From the NCBI GenBank assembly GCA_024516035.1, contig CM044957.1, forward strand, positions 558,001-622,000: a stretch of 64,000 nt of DNA, read 5' to 3'. The position numbers and the translations under genes were made by a program. This document shows, piece after piece, positions 32,152 through 45,300 of the stretch (the first letter of the stretch is position 1; each line of letters opens with the position of its first letter). Source of the DNA: Bactericera cockerelli (lineage: Eukaryota > Arthropoda > Insecta > Hemiptera > Triozidae). The notes beneath the pieces were generated by a model, which saw only the letters and a program-made list of their open reading frames with translations, was not told the origin of the DNA and did no database searches.

Positions 32152-33286
32152 CTGGCCGAGGACGGAGGATTTTGATTTGATTTGATTTGGTTTATTTTTT
32201 TCATAACAATTTTAAATTTACAAAAATAACATCTCCTAAGCTAATTAAAATAACTTATGAGGAGATTGTCAACAGTTTTTAACAATTGAAGACCACACGG
32301 AAAAACGATGAGGGTACAAAAAATGAAAGAAAAGGTTTTGGATATTAGGGTACTGTAGATTTGATGTTTAGTATTATTGCAAAAACCGGTACCGCCTACA
32401 CCCCCATCTATACCGTTAAAATTCTATTCTATTCTATTCTACTAAGTATCTTAATATAAAAAATACCCATCCACGGAAAGAATGATGAAGGTGCATCAGC
32501 CACAGCAAGAAATACTATTACGTGCCGTGACTGATGCACCTACTATTATAATATTTCCATCTATACAGCCTATTTTATTCTTTAAAAAGATCCAGTAAAA
32601 CTTAATTCATTAAACTGCGACAGAGCTTTGAACTTTAAATCTTAATTTTCTCGAAATGAAAAATCGTGAACCTTCATTTTTCTTCCCGTGTGGTCTTCAA
32701 TTGTGTTAACAACTTTTGTAATGTGTTCACAATTTTTGAAGAAATTAAAATACAATAAAATGAAACCTAAACCTAGATTGCATGAGTCAATCAATTCATC
32801 AATTCTTCTTCTTTTACTCTGCTTTATCCCGCTTAAGCAGGGTCGACGTTGTTCAACCTTATGGTTGAGGTTAGTTGGTAATGAATTTTGAAAAAATCAT
32901 TGAAAAACAGTCTTTTTCTCTACACCCTGTATGGGAAAGGTCGACAGTGACAAGTACTTCATTCAATTTTGAAAGCTAGCTTTCATGTCTTTGCTATCTC
33001 TGTAATAATTTTTGTGTGATTTCCGAAATTAGAAAAAATATGAAAAATATTTTTGTCGAACAAGAAATACACACGTTATACGAGAAAAAACCTATGCGTT
33101 CCAATAAGTTTGTCACTCAGTGAGTGGTCAAAATCCCCAATGCGAGTATAATTTGCATGTCCGGGTGGGTTTTTTTGTCTTTTTTTACAGCATAATAAGC
33201 ATTACAGATTCCTCTAATATATGTGTATAAAAAATGGCGTTCTTTCACACACGGAATTTTTTATAGGGATATCATAATTTTTTTAT

Positions 33287-33322
<36 letters not shown>

Positions 33323-36300
33323 GAGTAAATAAAAGCATGGCTGCGAACCACTCGTAAAGAAAAAGGAGGCATGTGGTACAACTCACAGACTTGACCCTGT
33401 GTCCGATTCCCATGATAAGCTTTCCCTTCTTGCGCATCTCATTCACAAACTCCATGGGGATGTGGCCCGCGTCATAGGCAGCACTGAACTGCTTGGCCGC
33501 GTCATTGAGAGCTCCACCGAACCTGTCTCCCTGTTGAGCCAAACAAGAAAGGGTTGTGTGTAAATAATAACATACAAACTATATTTACCTTTTTTTTTTC
33601 TTCTTTCAACAAATAACTTCTAATTATTTACATTTTTTTGTTATTTACAATGCATGAAAAGAATATAAATATCAAAAAAGACAAAAACAAAATTTTAAAT
33701 CATGAGTATCCCATAGCCTAATTTACTTATTAACCCTTTGACGCCGAGCGTGTCGTTTTCGACACAGGTACTTTGACATTCAATAATTATTCACTAGAAT
33801 ACAGTATCATTATCGTTTCAGTGTGAAACAGTTCCTTGACTTCTTATCTTCAAATCTATCCAGCGCGATTTTTGAATTGTTTTGTTTACATTTCTAAATT
33901 TTCATTTGTTGCTGAGATTTCGAGAGTGCATCATCGCATGGAGTTTTGCCGACTTTGGCAAGTTATTTCTTGTGTTTCCTGGTCGATTATTTTACGATGA
34001 AAAAATGAAAAAATTAATAGAGGTAGCTAATATGCTTATTAACATATAGTTTTAAAGAAAATTGTAATAATTTTCTACATTCTTGTTCCTTTAAAGCCCG
34101 GTGTGTCGTTTTCGACACGGATTCATAACTTTTTACCGGTAAAAGCTAGAAAGCTGAAACCAACGCCAAAAGTCTTAGAAAACCATCAGGATGAAAGAAA
34201 AGTTGGTTGCGATTTTTTTCCCCCGGCCAAATTAATTCCGGCGTCAAAGGGTTAAGTATGTGCTAGGGGCTATGGTAATATAAAAATTAATAATTGATGA
34301 AAAAATGAAGCACTTTATAAATATAAGCACTGTAGTTTCTCGGAGGCGTTCTCCGCGAAACGACCGTTTCGCTTGATAATATATAAATGTACTTGTTTGT
34401 GTTTTTATGTCAAAAAATTTAGTGGGAAGCGCAGAATAAAAGGACTTCTTTTTTTTCCTTGAATATCCTGATATCTTATTTTTGCCCATAATTCCACCAC
34501 TGGAGCCCAGAACAATGCTTCTGGACGTCGAACGCGATAAATACCCATATCAATTGTTCCACCACCAACACCCAAGGACACGGAAAGTAAATATAAAGTA
34601 TAGTAAAATACAAATAAGTAAATATATAAACGCTTCTCTTTTTTTCCTAACAAGTTGTTGTTGTTCTTGTTGTTGTAGCCAGCTTGGCTATAGCTGGAGG
34701 GGGGAATAATGGTCTCCAGCCAACTTTAGTTCAAAGTAGGCTCGTCCTGAACCTGACAGGTCATTAATATCACTAGGTCAAGACCAAGGGTTGGGTGGAA
34801 GAGATTGCCACGGGCAATAACCCCGCCCTTTAGTTAGGACATTACATTAGCTTCATTCTCTTTTTTGTTCTTGTTTCTTTGTTCAATCTATTTATTTTTT
34901 AATTTCATTGTATTTTACTGTATATATTTTTGTCTTACCTAATAAAGCATACTATGTATAGTAATAATAATAAGAGTGTTAACATTAATAATAATGTTAA
35001 CACTCTGTAGATACACAAGGTGTCCAAGTTTTTTTTTTTTTGTTGAAAATTTCAGAATCAATAATAATAAAATTAAATAACTAGACGACTCACAATAGTC
35101 AGGAGACCGGACACCAGGGAAGACACGAGATCCTTGCCTGCGCGCGCACACACGATGGTGTTGTGCGCCCCGGACACGGCGGGCCCGTGGTCTGCGGTCA
35201 CCATCAGACTCATCTCCAGGAACTTGCACACGTAGGGGGGCAGCTGGCGCTGGAACCAGAGCAGGCTGAGGACGCCCCCGATGCCCATATTCTGCTTGAG
35301 CACGTCTGAGATGGGCATGCCCGCGTACAGGAGCTCCTGGCCGCGCTCGTCACAGATGGAGGTCATGAAGGAGGCGGGCTTGCGGATGAGTCCCAGCTCC
35401 TGGGTGGGGGACATAGAATAGAATAGAATAGAATATACCTTGTTTATACTGCCGAGGTAAGACTGAAAAGTTCCTTTACTCCAGCAGTCAAACAGGTATT
35501 ATATATTTTATGGGATAAATATATATTTTATGGGATAAAATAGAGAGTGGGTTAGTGAATTAACTTGGAAGTCATGAAGGAGGCGGGCTTGCGGATGAGT
35601 CCCAGCTCCTGGGGGGCGGAGATAGAGATTGTGTTAGTATATTAATTTTTTTATTTATTTAGAAACTCTTTATTAGTAGGTAGAACATATGTACAGACAA
35701 ATAATGGTAAATATAAAAATAGACCATATTAATCTCTATATATAAAACAGAAAAAAGGACTACCTACCTACCTACCTACCTACCTACCTACCTACCTATG
35801 TTTGTTTGTTTGTCCGGAGTTGTTTAGCCAAAACGGTAAGAGATAGCGAAAAATGTCTCAGAATTGACCCCCCCAAAACCATTATCGCTTTGTCCAGAAA
35901 AATTATAAAAAGTTCAAAAAGGCATTGCTGTCCAGCAGTACGGCCATGCCTTAGTAAATTTGAAATTTAGTCCCGTTGCAAAGCACGGGCAAACGGCTAG
36001 TAATAAATAAACAAGGAAAAAAAAAAAAAAAATATATACATATGTCCTAACTAAAGGGCGGGGTTATTGCCTATGGAAATCTCTTCCACCCAACCCTTGT
36101 TTTTTTAAAACTAAAACTAAATTAACTTGGAGGTCATGAAGGAGGCGGGCTTGCGGATGAGTCCCAGCTCCTGGGTGGCGGATAAAGGGATTGGGTTAGT
36201 AAATGTTAGTGTCACCTCTCGCCCATCAGAGGGGAGGCATACTACGGGATGGATAGACTACAACACAGACCACAAGCGTCTACAGTAGCTCCTGTTTCAT

Positions 36301-39300
36301 GGCTACGAAATAAAAACGGCTGTGAAACACTCATCTTTAAAAAAAAAAAAAAAAAAAATAACTTGGAAGTCATGAAGGAATCGGGCTTCCGGATGAGTCC
36401 CATAAAGGGATTGGGTTAGTATAATATTGGGTAAATGGGGAGGAGAAAAAGTGTTAGTGGGAAGATAGAGTAAAGCTAAAGGGTGGCGGATAAAGGGATT
36501 GGGTTAGTAAATTAACTGGCTGAAAACTGGCACTGTTATTATTATTATAGCCTTTATTCTGACTTTTATTCTTAAAAATGCTGTTATTTTTACTATTATT
36601 ATTTTACTTTATTCAATTATTAGTGTATTGATGTTATAGGTGGGAAACCACTGCTTTGTAATGCACTCTAAATAAAATAAAAAAATTTAAGAAAAAAAAA
36701 TTGAAATTGAAATTTATTTGAATAAATTTTCAATACATATCCAAAATAAGCATAGACAATAAGTTTTGTTTTATTTTTTTCCATCATGTATTCATTTATT
36801 ATTTTTCGATTAATTTTCTAATGTTAAGTATTATTATTATTATTATTGAATATTTTATTAGAAGGACAAATACAAACAAATAAAATACAAAATGAAGAGT
36901 AATAAAAACAGACAATACACTAATTCAGTATGTACAGATGACCTAAAGGGCGGGGTCATTGCAAATGGCAATCTCTTCCACCCAACCTATGGAACACTGT
37001 CGCCGCTGAGGTTTTTGCCCGTGTAAGATAATAAATCCTTGTCCACTCACCCTGGCCCACGAGTAGTGCATGGGCACGGTGTATAATTATATAAACACAT
37101 TTATTTTAAGCTATTATATTAACCAGTTAAGGTAGTTAGGATTTTAGTTTTTTTTTAATTTAGTTTTTAATATATAATGTTAAGTAAAAATGTATAATGG
37201 AACCCCCCCCGTTCATGTAAAAAAAAAAAAAAAAAAAAAAAAACATGTCCACTCACCCTGGCCCACGAGTAGTCCATGGGCACGGTGGGCGGGGGCAGCT
37301 CAGGCTGGGGCACGATGTCCCCCCGCTTCACCAGGTCCTGGTACACGGAGGCGATGAGCTCGCCCAGCGTGTCGAAGGAGGTGGGCACGTGTCCACCCGC
37401 GGCAGCCAGGGCTTTGTTCTTGGCGACGGCTGTCTCCGAGTCTGAGTTGGCGCACGAGCCCGCGTGTCCGAACTGAACCTCCGAGGTGAACATGCCTGGG
37501 GGTGGTGAGAAGATGAAGGGTAGTTTATTTATTTATTTAGAAACTCCTTATTAGTTGAACATATATACAGAAAAATAATAGTAAAAATTAAATATAAAAA
37601 TTGACAATATTAATAATATAAAAAAAAAACAAATATATACATAATATATCCTAACTAAAGGGCGGGGTTATTGCCTATGGCAATCTCTTCCACCCAACCC
37701 TCAAATTACTGTTTTAGGGATTTTTTAAAGACATTTTCACCCTAGTTATATAATTAACAAAACCTTCTCCAAGGTTTTTAAATCTTACTTCTGACCATTT
37801 AGACCTGGGTAGTGGGTATGCTTGGTAAAAAGAATTAACTTTATTTTTTATTCTAGGCACAAGCTCTATTATTTTATATGTACAATTGTACATGTGTCAA
37901 AATAAAATAAAGCAATAAAAAGTTAAAAAAAACCGTAGTTCAAACTACAGTCAACCAACCCTTCGCCATTGAAACCTTTGGCTCCTTTGGGGCAAGTGCT
38001 TTGGAAATGTTTAATAATAATAGATAAATATAATAATATTAATATCGCCTTATTTATACTGCCCGATTAAGACTATTAAGTCCATTATTCCAGCAGTAAG
38101 CCCAAGACATATTATTATGTGGTACAAATCCCAAATGGGAGGATAAGTTGTCATGTCCCGGTTGGGATTCGAACCCACGACCTCTGGAATCTCTGGATTC
38201 ACTGAGTGCCGCCTTTACCACTGAGCTACCGGGACAGACAGTTTAACTGCATATTCAAAACCTTGGTCCTTGAGACGAAGGACAGACGCGCGGGGGAATA
38301 TTTCAGGCAAAGGCTTAGTTTCACTGTTCAAAGAGGTAACGTGGCCTCAGTGCTGAGCACACTGCCTCGGGAAGATGTCCTTGGAGAAGTATTTTATGTG
38401 TTGTAAAAATAAGATGATTTACTATTTTAAGGAAAATTAACACAAGAAACAAACATGATGTTGAATAGTATTAACATAGCAGAATGCCTTCAAGTGTGAA
38501 CAAGTTATTTTTAAAATTTATTTATTTAACAGACGTTTACATCATCAGAGGTCTGCCTGTGCTAGCAGCTCCTCTACCACTTCATCATCAATTTTTTCAT
38601 TCTGATTTTTATAATCAATCATTATACTTTCTAATGTTCTTTTCAGCACCACATTCTGGATGTGTTATAAATAATATAAAAATAATGTGTTTCTTTGTGT
38701 TATTATATCACAATTTTAGTGGGTAGGGCAAATTATAGGACTTTTCCGTATCTTTACAATTCCAATATCTCATGCCACTGGTGGCATCACTCACTCGCAC
38801 AGGTCCCGATACACCACGCCACCAGCGGCTTGCTGATCCTCTTGCTCTGCAGCGCCTCCGTCACCTCGTACTCCTCCACGCCCCCACCTCCACCTCCCCC
38901 ACCTACACCTATGTCCCCCACTCACTAGCACAGGTCCCGATACACCACGCCACCAGCGGCTTGCTGATCCTCTTGCTCTGCAGCGCCTCCGTCACCTCGT
39001 ACTCCTCCACGCCCCCACCTCCCCACCTACACCTATGTCCCCCACTCACTCGCACAGGTCCCGATCACCCCCCCACCTCCCCCCCCCCACCTACACCCAT
39101 GTCCCCCACTCACTCGCACAGGTCCCGATACACCCCCCCCCCCTACACCCATGTCCCCCACTCACTGGCACAGGTCCCGATACACCACGCCACCAGCGGC
39201 TTGCTGATTCTCTTGCTCTGCAGCGCCTCCGTCACCTCGTACTCCTCCACGCCCCCCCCCCCACCTACACCCATGTCCCCCACTCACTCGCACAGGTCCC

Positions 39301-42300
39301 GATACACCACGCCACCTACACCTATGTCCCCCACTCACTCGCACAGGTCCCGATACACCACGCCACCTACACCTATGTCCCCCACTCACTCGCACAGGTC
39401 CCAATACACCCCCACCCCCTACACCTATGTCCCCCACTCACTCGCACAGGTCCCGATACACCACGCCACCTACACCTATGTCCCCCACTCACTCGCACAG
39501 GTCCCGATACACCACGCCACCTACACCTATGTCCCCCACTCACTCGCACAGGTCCCGATACACCCCCCCCACCTCCACCTATGTCCCCCACTCACTAGCA
39601 CAGGTCCCGATACACCCCCCCCACCTCCACCTATGTCCCCCACTCACTCGCACAGGTCCCGATACACCCCCCCCCTACACCTATGTCCCCCACTCACTCG
39701 CACAGGTCCCGATACACCCCCCCCCCTACACCTATGTCCCCCACTCACTCGCACAGGTCCCGATACACCCCCCCCCCTACACCTATGTCCCCCACTCACT
39801 CGCACAGGTCCCGATACACCCCCCCCCCCTACACCTATGTCCCCCACTCACTCGCACAGGTCCCGATACACCCCCCCCCCTACACCTATGTCCCCCACTC
39901 ACTCGCACAGGTCCCGATACACCCCCCCCCCCTACACCTATGTCCCCCACTCACTCGCACAGGTCCCGATACCCACCCCCCCCCTACACCTATGTCCCCC
40001 CCACCACTCGCACAGGTCCCGATACACCCCCCCCCCCTACACCTATGTCCCCCACTCACTCGCACAGGTCCCGATACACCCCCCCCCTACACCTATGTCC
40101 CCCACTCACTCGCACAGGTCCCGATACACCCCCCCCCCCCTACACCTATGTCCCCCACTCACTCGCACAGGTCCCGATACACCCCCCCCCTACACCTATG
40201 TCCCCCACTCACTCGCACAGGTCCCGATACACCCCCCCCCCCTACACCTATGTCCCCCACTCACTGGCACAGGTCCCGATACACCCCCCCCACCTACACC
40301 TATGTCCCCCACTCACTCGCACAGGTCCCGATACACCCCCCCCACCTACACCTATGTCCCCCACTCACTCGCACAGGTCCCGATACACCACGCCACCAGC
40401 GGCTTGCTGATTCTCTTGCTCTGCAGCGCCTCCGTCACCTCGTACTCCTCCACGCCCCCACCTCCCCCCCACCTACACCTATGTCCCCCACTCACTCGCA
40501 CAGGTCCCGATACACCCCCCCCCCTACACCTATGTTCCCCACTCACTCGCACAGGTCCCGATACACCACGCCACCAGCGGCTTGCTGATCCTCTTGCTCT
40601 GCAGCGCCTCCGTCACCTCGTACTCCTCCACGCCCCCCACCTCCCCGAGGAGGCAGATCATCTTCACGGCGGGGTCCGCCTGGTAGCGCAGGATGTGGTC
40701 CATGAAGGTGGTGCCCGGATATCTGTCCCCGCCTATGGCCACGCCCTCGTACACCCCGTTCGTCGCCTTCGAGATGATGTTGTTCAGCTCGTTCGACATG
40801 CCGCCCGATCTGAGAACATGAACGTTATAGTATAGTATATTTATTAGTTTTTTTTTTTTTCGTCATATTTGTTTAATCACTTTCGTGATGTCACAACTAC
40901 TCAAACTCGCTTTACTAAATCTACGCTGAAACCGGGACTTTAACCACCGACCTCGAGGTTACAAGTCCGCTGCCTTATCGATCAAGCCACTGACGTCGGT
41001 AATAATAATTTTATTACCATAAGTGGAAGTGGAAGAGATTGCCATAAGTAGAAACAACTATCCGGAAGAGTGTGGTCCTGCAAACGTGTCATGTTGTGCG
41101 GAACATACTAGTTATAGTTTTAGTGTGATAGACTGAAATGTCTCCTCACTAGTAACTTAGAAGCAAAAAAAAAAAAAAAAATTTTACTGATCGCTAAGGA
41201 CTAACGAGTCCCATTGTTCCAGCAGTAAGCCCCTGACGTATTATTATGTGGTCAAAATCCCAAATGGGAGGATAACTCGTCATGTCCCGGCTGGGTTTCG
41301 AACCCGCGACCTCTGGCTTACCAGTCAGACCGGGACAGAACGTTTAACCAACTTAGAGATTGCCATCAGCAATTACCCCGCTCTTTAGTTAGGACATCTG
41401 TATATAATTGTATAATTGTATTAATGTATTTTCTTTTTTTCTCATTTAGTAATATATTTGTATTTGTTTTTCAATGCAAATACCCAAAGCTCTTGGATCC
41501 ATTATTTCTTCAAAATTGTCACCTCATATTCAAAAATTAATCGCAACATATATTTGTAAAAATAAAATAATAATATCGCCTTATTTATACTGGCCGATTA
41601 GAACTATAAAGTCCCATTATTCCTGCAGTAAGCGCCCAAGACATATTATTATGAGGTAAAAATCCCAAAATGGGAGGATAACTTGTCAAGTCCCGGCTGG
41701 GTTTCAAAAACCCGCGACCTCTGGTATATCTGGATTCACAGAGTGCCACCTTTACCACTGAGCTACCGGGACAGATAGATTAAAAAAAAAAAAAAAAAAT
41801 CAAAATCCTAGACACTCTACCTGGACACGTAGGCTACGCTAGCGGGGCGATACAGCTATCAATATCCTAGACCTATACTCTACCTGGACACGTAGGCTAC
41901 GCTAGACCTCTACTCTACCTGGACACTTAGGCTACACTAGACCTCTACTCTACCTGGACACGTAGGCTACGCTAGACCTATACTCTACCTGGACACGTAG
42001 GCTACGCTAGACCTATACTCTACCTGGACACGTAGGCTACACTAGACCTCTACTCTACCTGGACACGTAGGCTACGCTAGACCTCTACTCTACCTGGACA
42101 CGTAGGCTACGCTAGACCTCTACTCTACCTGGACACGTAGGCTACACTAGACCTCTACTCTACCTGGACACGTAGGCTACGCTAGACCTCTACTCTACCT
42201 GGACACGTAGGCTACGCTAGACCTCTACTCTACCTGGACACGTAGGCTACGCTAGACCTCTACTCTACCTGGACACGTAGGCTACACTAGACCTCTACTC

Positions 42301-45300
42301 TACCTGGACACGTAGGCTACGCTAGACCTATACTCTACCTGGACACGTAGGCTACGCTAGACCTCTACTCTACCTGGACACGTAGGCTACGCTAGACCTA
42401 TACTCTACCTGGACACGTAGGCTACGCTAGACCTATACTCTACCTGGACACGTAGGCTACACTAGACCTCTACTCTACCTGGACACGTAGGCTACGCTAG
42501 ACCTATACTCTACCTGGACACGTAGGCTACACTAGACCTCTACTCTACCTGGACACGTAGGCTACACTAGACCTCTACTCTACCTGGACACGTAGGCTAC
42601 GCTAGACCTCTACTCTACCTGGACACGTAGGCTACGCTAGACCTATACTCTACCTGGACACGTAGGCTACGCTAGACCTCTACTCTACCTGGACACGTAG
42701 GCTACGCTGCCGGGTCGGTACAGCTATCATAATCCTAGACCTCTACTCTACCTGGACACGTAGGCTACGCTGCCGGGCCGGTACAGCTATCATAATCCTA
42801 GACCTCTACTCTACCTGGACACGTAGGCTACGCTGCCGGGGCGGTACAGCTATCAATATCCTAGACCTATACTCTACCTGGACACGTAGGCTACGCTGCC
42901 GGGGCGGTACAGCTATCATAATCCTAGACCTATACTCTTCCTTCCCAAGCGCTTTTATCATTTGTAGTGGTACCTGTCCGATGTGCATCCAAATTCACAT
43001 TTTCTGAGTAGTGTTTTCTTCCCGATCGCAATATAGGGTTTGTAATGGTATCTTCCCAAGGTGCATTCAAATGCACAAACACTTTTCTGAACTCATGTTG
43101 ATTTTAATCTTTAATGTGAACGGATATTTATTACAGAGGTTTTTTCAAAGGAAGGAGAACTCTGTGCGTTATAATAGGCGGGACAATTTTGTCTTGGTAT
43201 GATAGCATTACCAAAAAAATGTGCATTCAGATGCACATTGGGAAGGAAGAGGCTATACTCTACCTGGACACGTAGGCTACGCTGCTGGGGCGGTACAGCT
43301 ATCAATATCCTAGACCTATACTCTACCTGGACACGTAGGCTACGCTGCCGGGGCGGTACAGCTATCAATATCCTAGACCTCTACTCTACCTGGACACGTA
43401 GGCTACGCTGCCGGGGCGGTACAGCTATCAATATCCTAGACCTATACTCTACCTGGACACGTAGGCTACGCTGCCGGGTCGGTACAGCTATCAATATCCT
43501 AGACCTATACTCTACCTGGACCTCTACTCTACCTGGACACGTAGGCTACGCTAGACCTCTACTCTACCTGGACACGTAGGCTACGCTAGACCTCTACTCT
43601 ACCTGGACACGTAGGCTACGCTAGACCTATACTCTACCTGGACACGTAGGCTACGCTAGACCTATACTCTACCTGGACACGTAGGCTACGCTGCCGGGTC
43701 GGTACAGCTATCAAAATCCTAGACCTATACTCTACCTGGACACGTAGGCTACGCTAGACCTCTACTCTACCTGGACACGTAGGCTACGCTGCCGGGTCGG
43801 TACAGCTATCAATATCCTAGACCTATACTCTACCTGGACACGTAGGCTACGCTAGACCTCTACTCTACCTGGACACGTAGGCCACGCTGCCGGGTCGGTA
43901 CAGCTATCATAATCCTAGACCTATACTCTACCTGGACACGTAGGCTACGCTGCCGGGTCGGTACAGCTATCAATATCCTAGACCTATACTCTACCTGGAT
44001 ACGTAGGCTACGCTGCCGGGGCGGTACAGCTATCAATATCCTAGACCTATACTCTACCTGGACACGTAGGCTACGCTGCCGGGGCGGTACAGCTATCAAT
44101 ATCCTAGACCTCTACTCTACCTGGACACGTAGGCTACGCTGCCGGGGCGGTACAGCTTAGAGTGCAGAATGTTGTCCATCATGCCACCCGTGTTCCCGAT
44201 CTTGAAGCAGCCGGGCTTGAGGCCGCCCACAGTGGCGGGCCCGATGATGCTTACGCCCTTCTCCTTGGCGGCCAGGTTCAGCTTCCGCGTCATGTTCTCG
44301 GGGATACCTGGGCGCCAATAGATAATAAATAAATAAACCTGGGCGCCAATAGATAATGTATAAATAAACCTGGGCGCCAATAGATAATAAATAAATACAC
44401 CTGGGCGCCAATAGATAATAAATAAATAAACCTGGGCGCCAATAGATAATAAATAAATAAACCTGGGCGCCAATAGATAATAAATAAATAAACCTGGGCG
44501 CCAATAGATAATGTATAAATAAACCTGGGCGCCAATAGATAATAAATAAATAAACCTGGACACCAATAGATAGTAAAAAAATAAACCTGGGCGTCAATAG
44601 ATAATAAATAAATAAACAAACAAACGCGCCAATAGACAATGTATAAATAAACCTGGGCGCCAATAGATAATGTATAAATAAACCTGGGCGCCAATAGATA
44701 ATGTATAAATAAACCTGGGCGCCAATAGACAATGTATAAATAAACCTGGGCGCCAATAGATAATGTATAAATAAACCTGGGCGCCAATAGATAATGTATA
44801 AATAAACCTGGGCGCCAATAGATATGTATACATAAACCTGGGCGCCAATAGATATGTATAAATAAACCTGGGCGCCAATAGATAATAAATAAATAAACTT
44901 GGGCGCCAATAGATAATAAGTAAATAAACCTGGGCGTCAATAGATAATAAATAAACAAACCTGGACGCCAATAGATAATGTATAAATAAACCTGGGCGCC
45001 GAATAGATAATGTATAAATAAACCTGGGCGCCAATATATAATGTATAAATAAACCTGGGCGCCAATAGACAATGTATAAATAAACCTGGGCGCCAATAAA
45101 TAATGTATAAACAAACCTGGGCGCCAATAGATAATAAACAAATAAACCTGGGCGCCAATAGACAATGTATAAATAAACCTGGGCGCCAATAGATATTGTA
45201 TAAATAAACCTGGGCGCCAATAGATAAGAAATAAATAAACCTGGGCGCCAATAGATAATAAATTCAGAGAGGTAATGCCATGAGCACTCGTCAAATTTTT

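Larger units (their letters stand above)
32152..35093. other. ACLY introns 14 and 15: remaining sequence
   Basis: Besides the MITEs and family F copy listed, AT-rich DNA. Poly(A) run 33291-33320 lies close to exon 15. A short motif (acacggaa...gggatatca) at 33245-33275 recurs at 47868-47905 and 54610-54640, each near an ACLY exon. No coding sequence. Confidence 0.5.

Noticed and set aside
38772..40835. Open frames of up to 687 codons (Pro/Ser/His-rich) across the exon 12 array
   Set aside because: Antisense to ACLY, built of array units; frame length reflects unit composition, not a gene.
41812..45262. CRISPR-like appearance of regularly spaced repeats
   Set aside because: Eukaryotic introns; the 'spacers' are themselves repeated and contain splice sites, so these are minisatellites.
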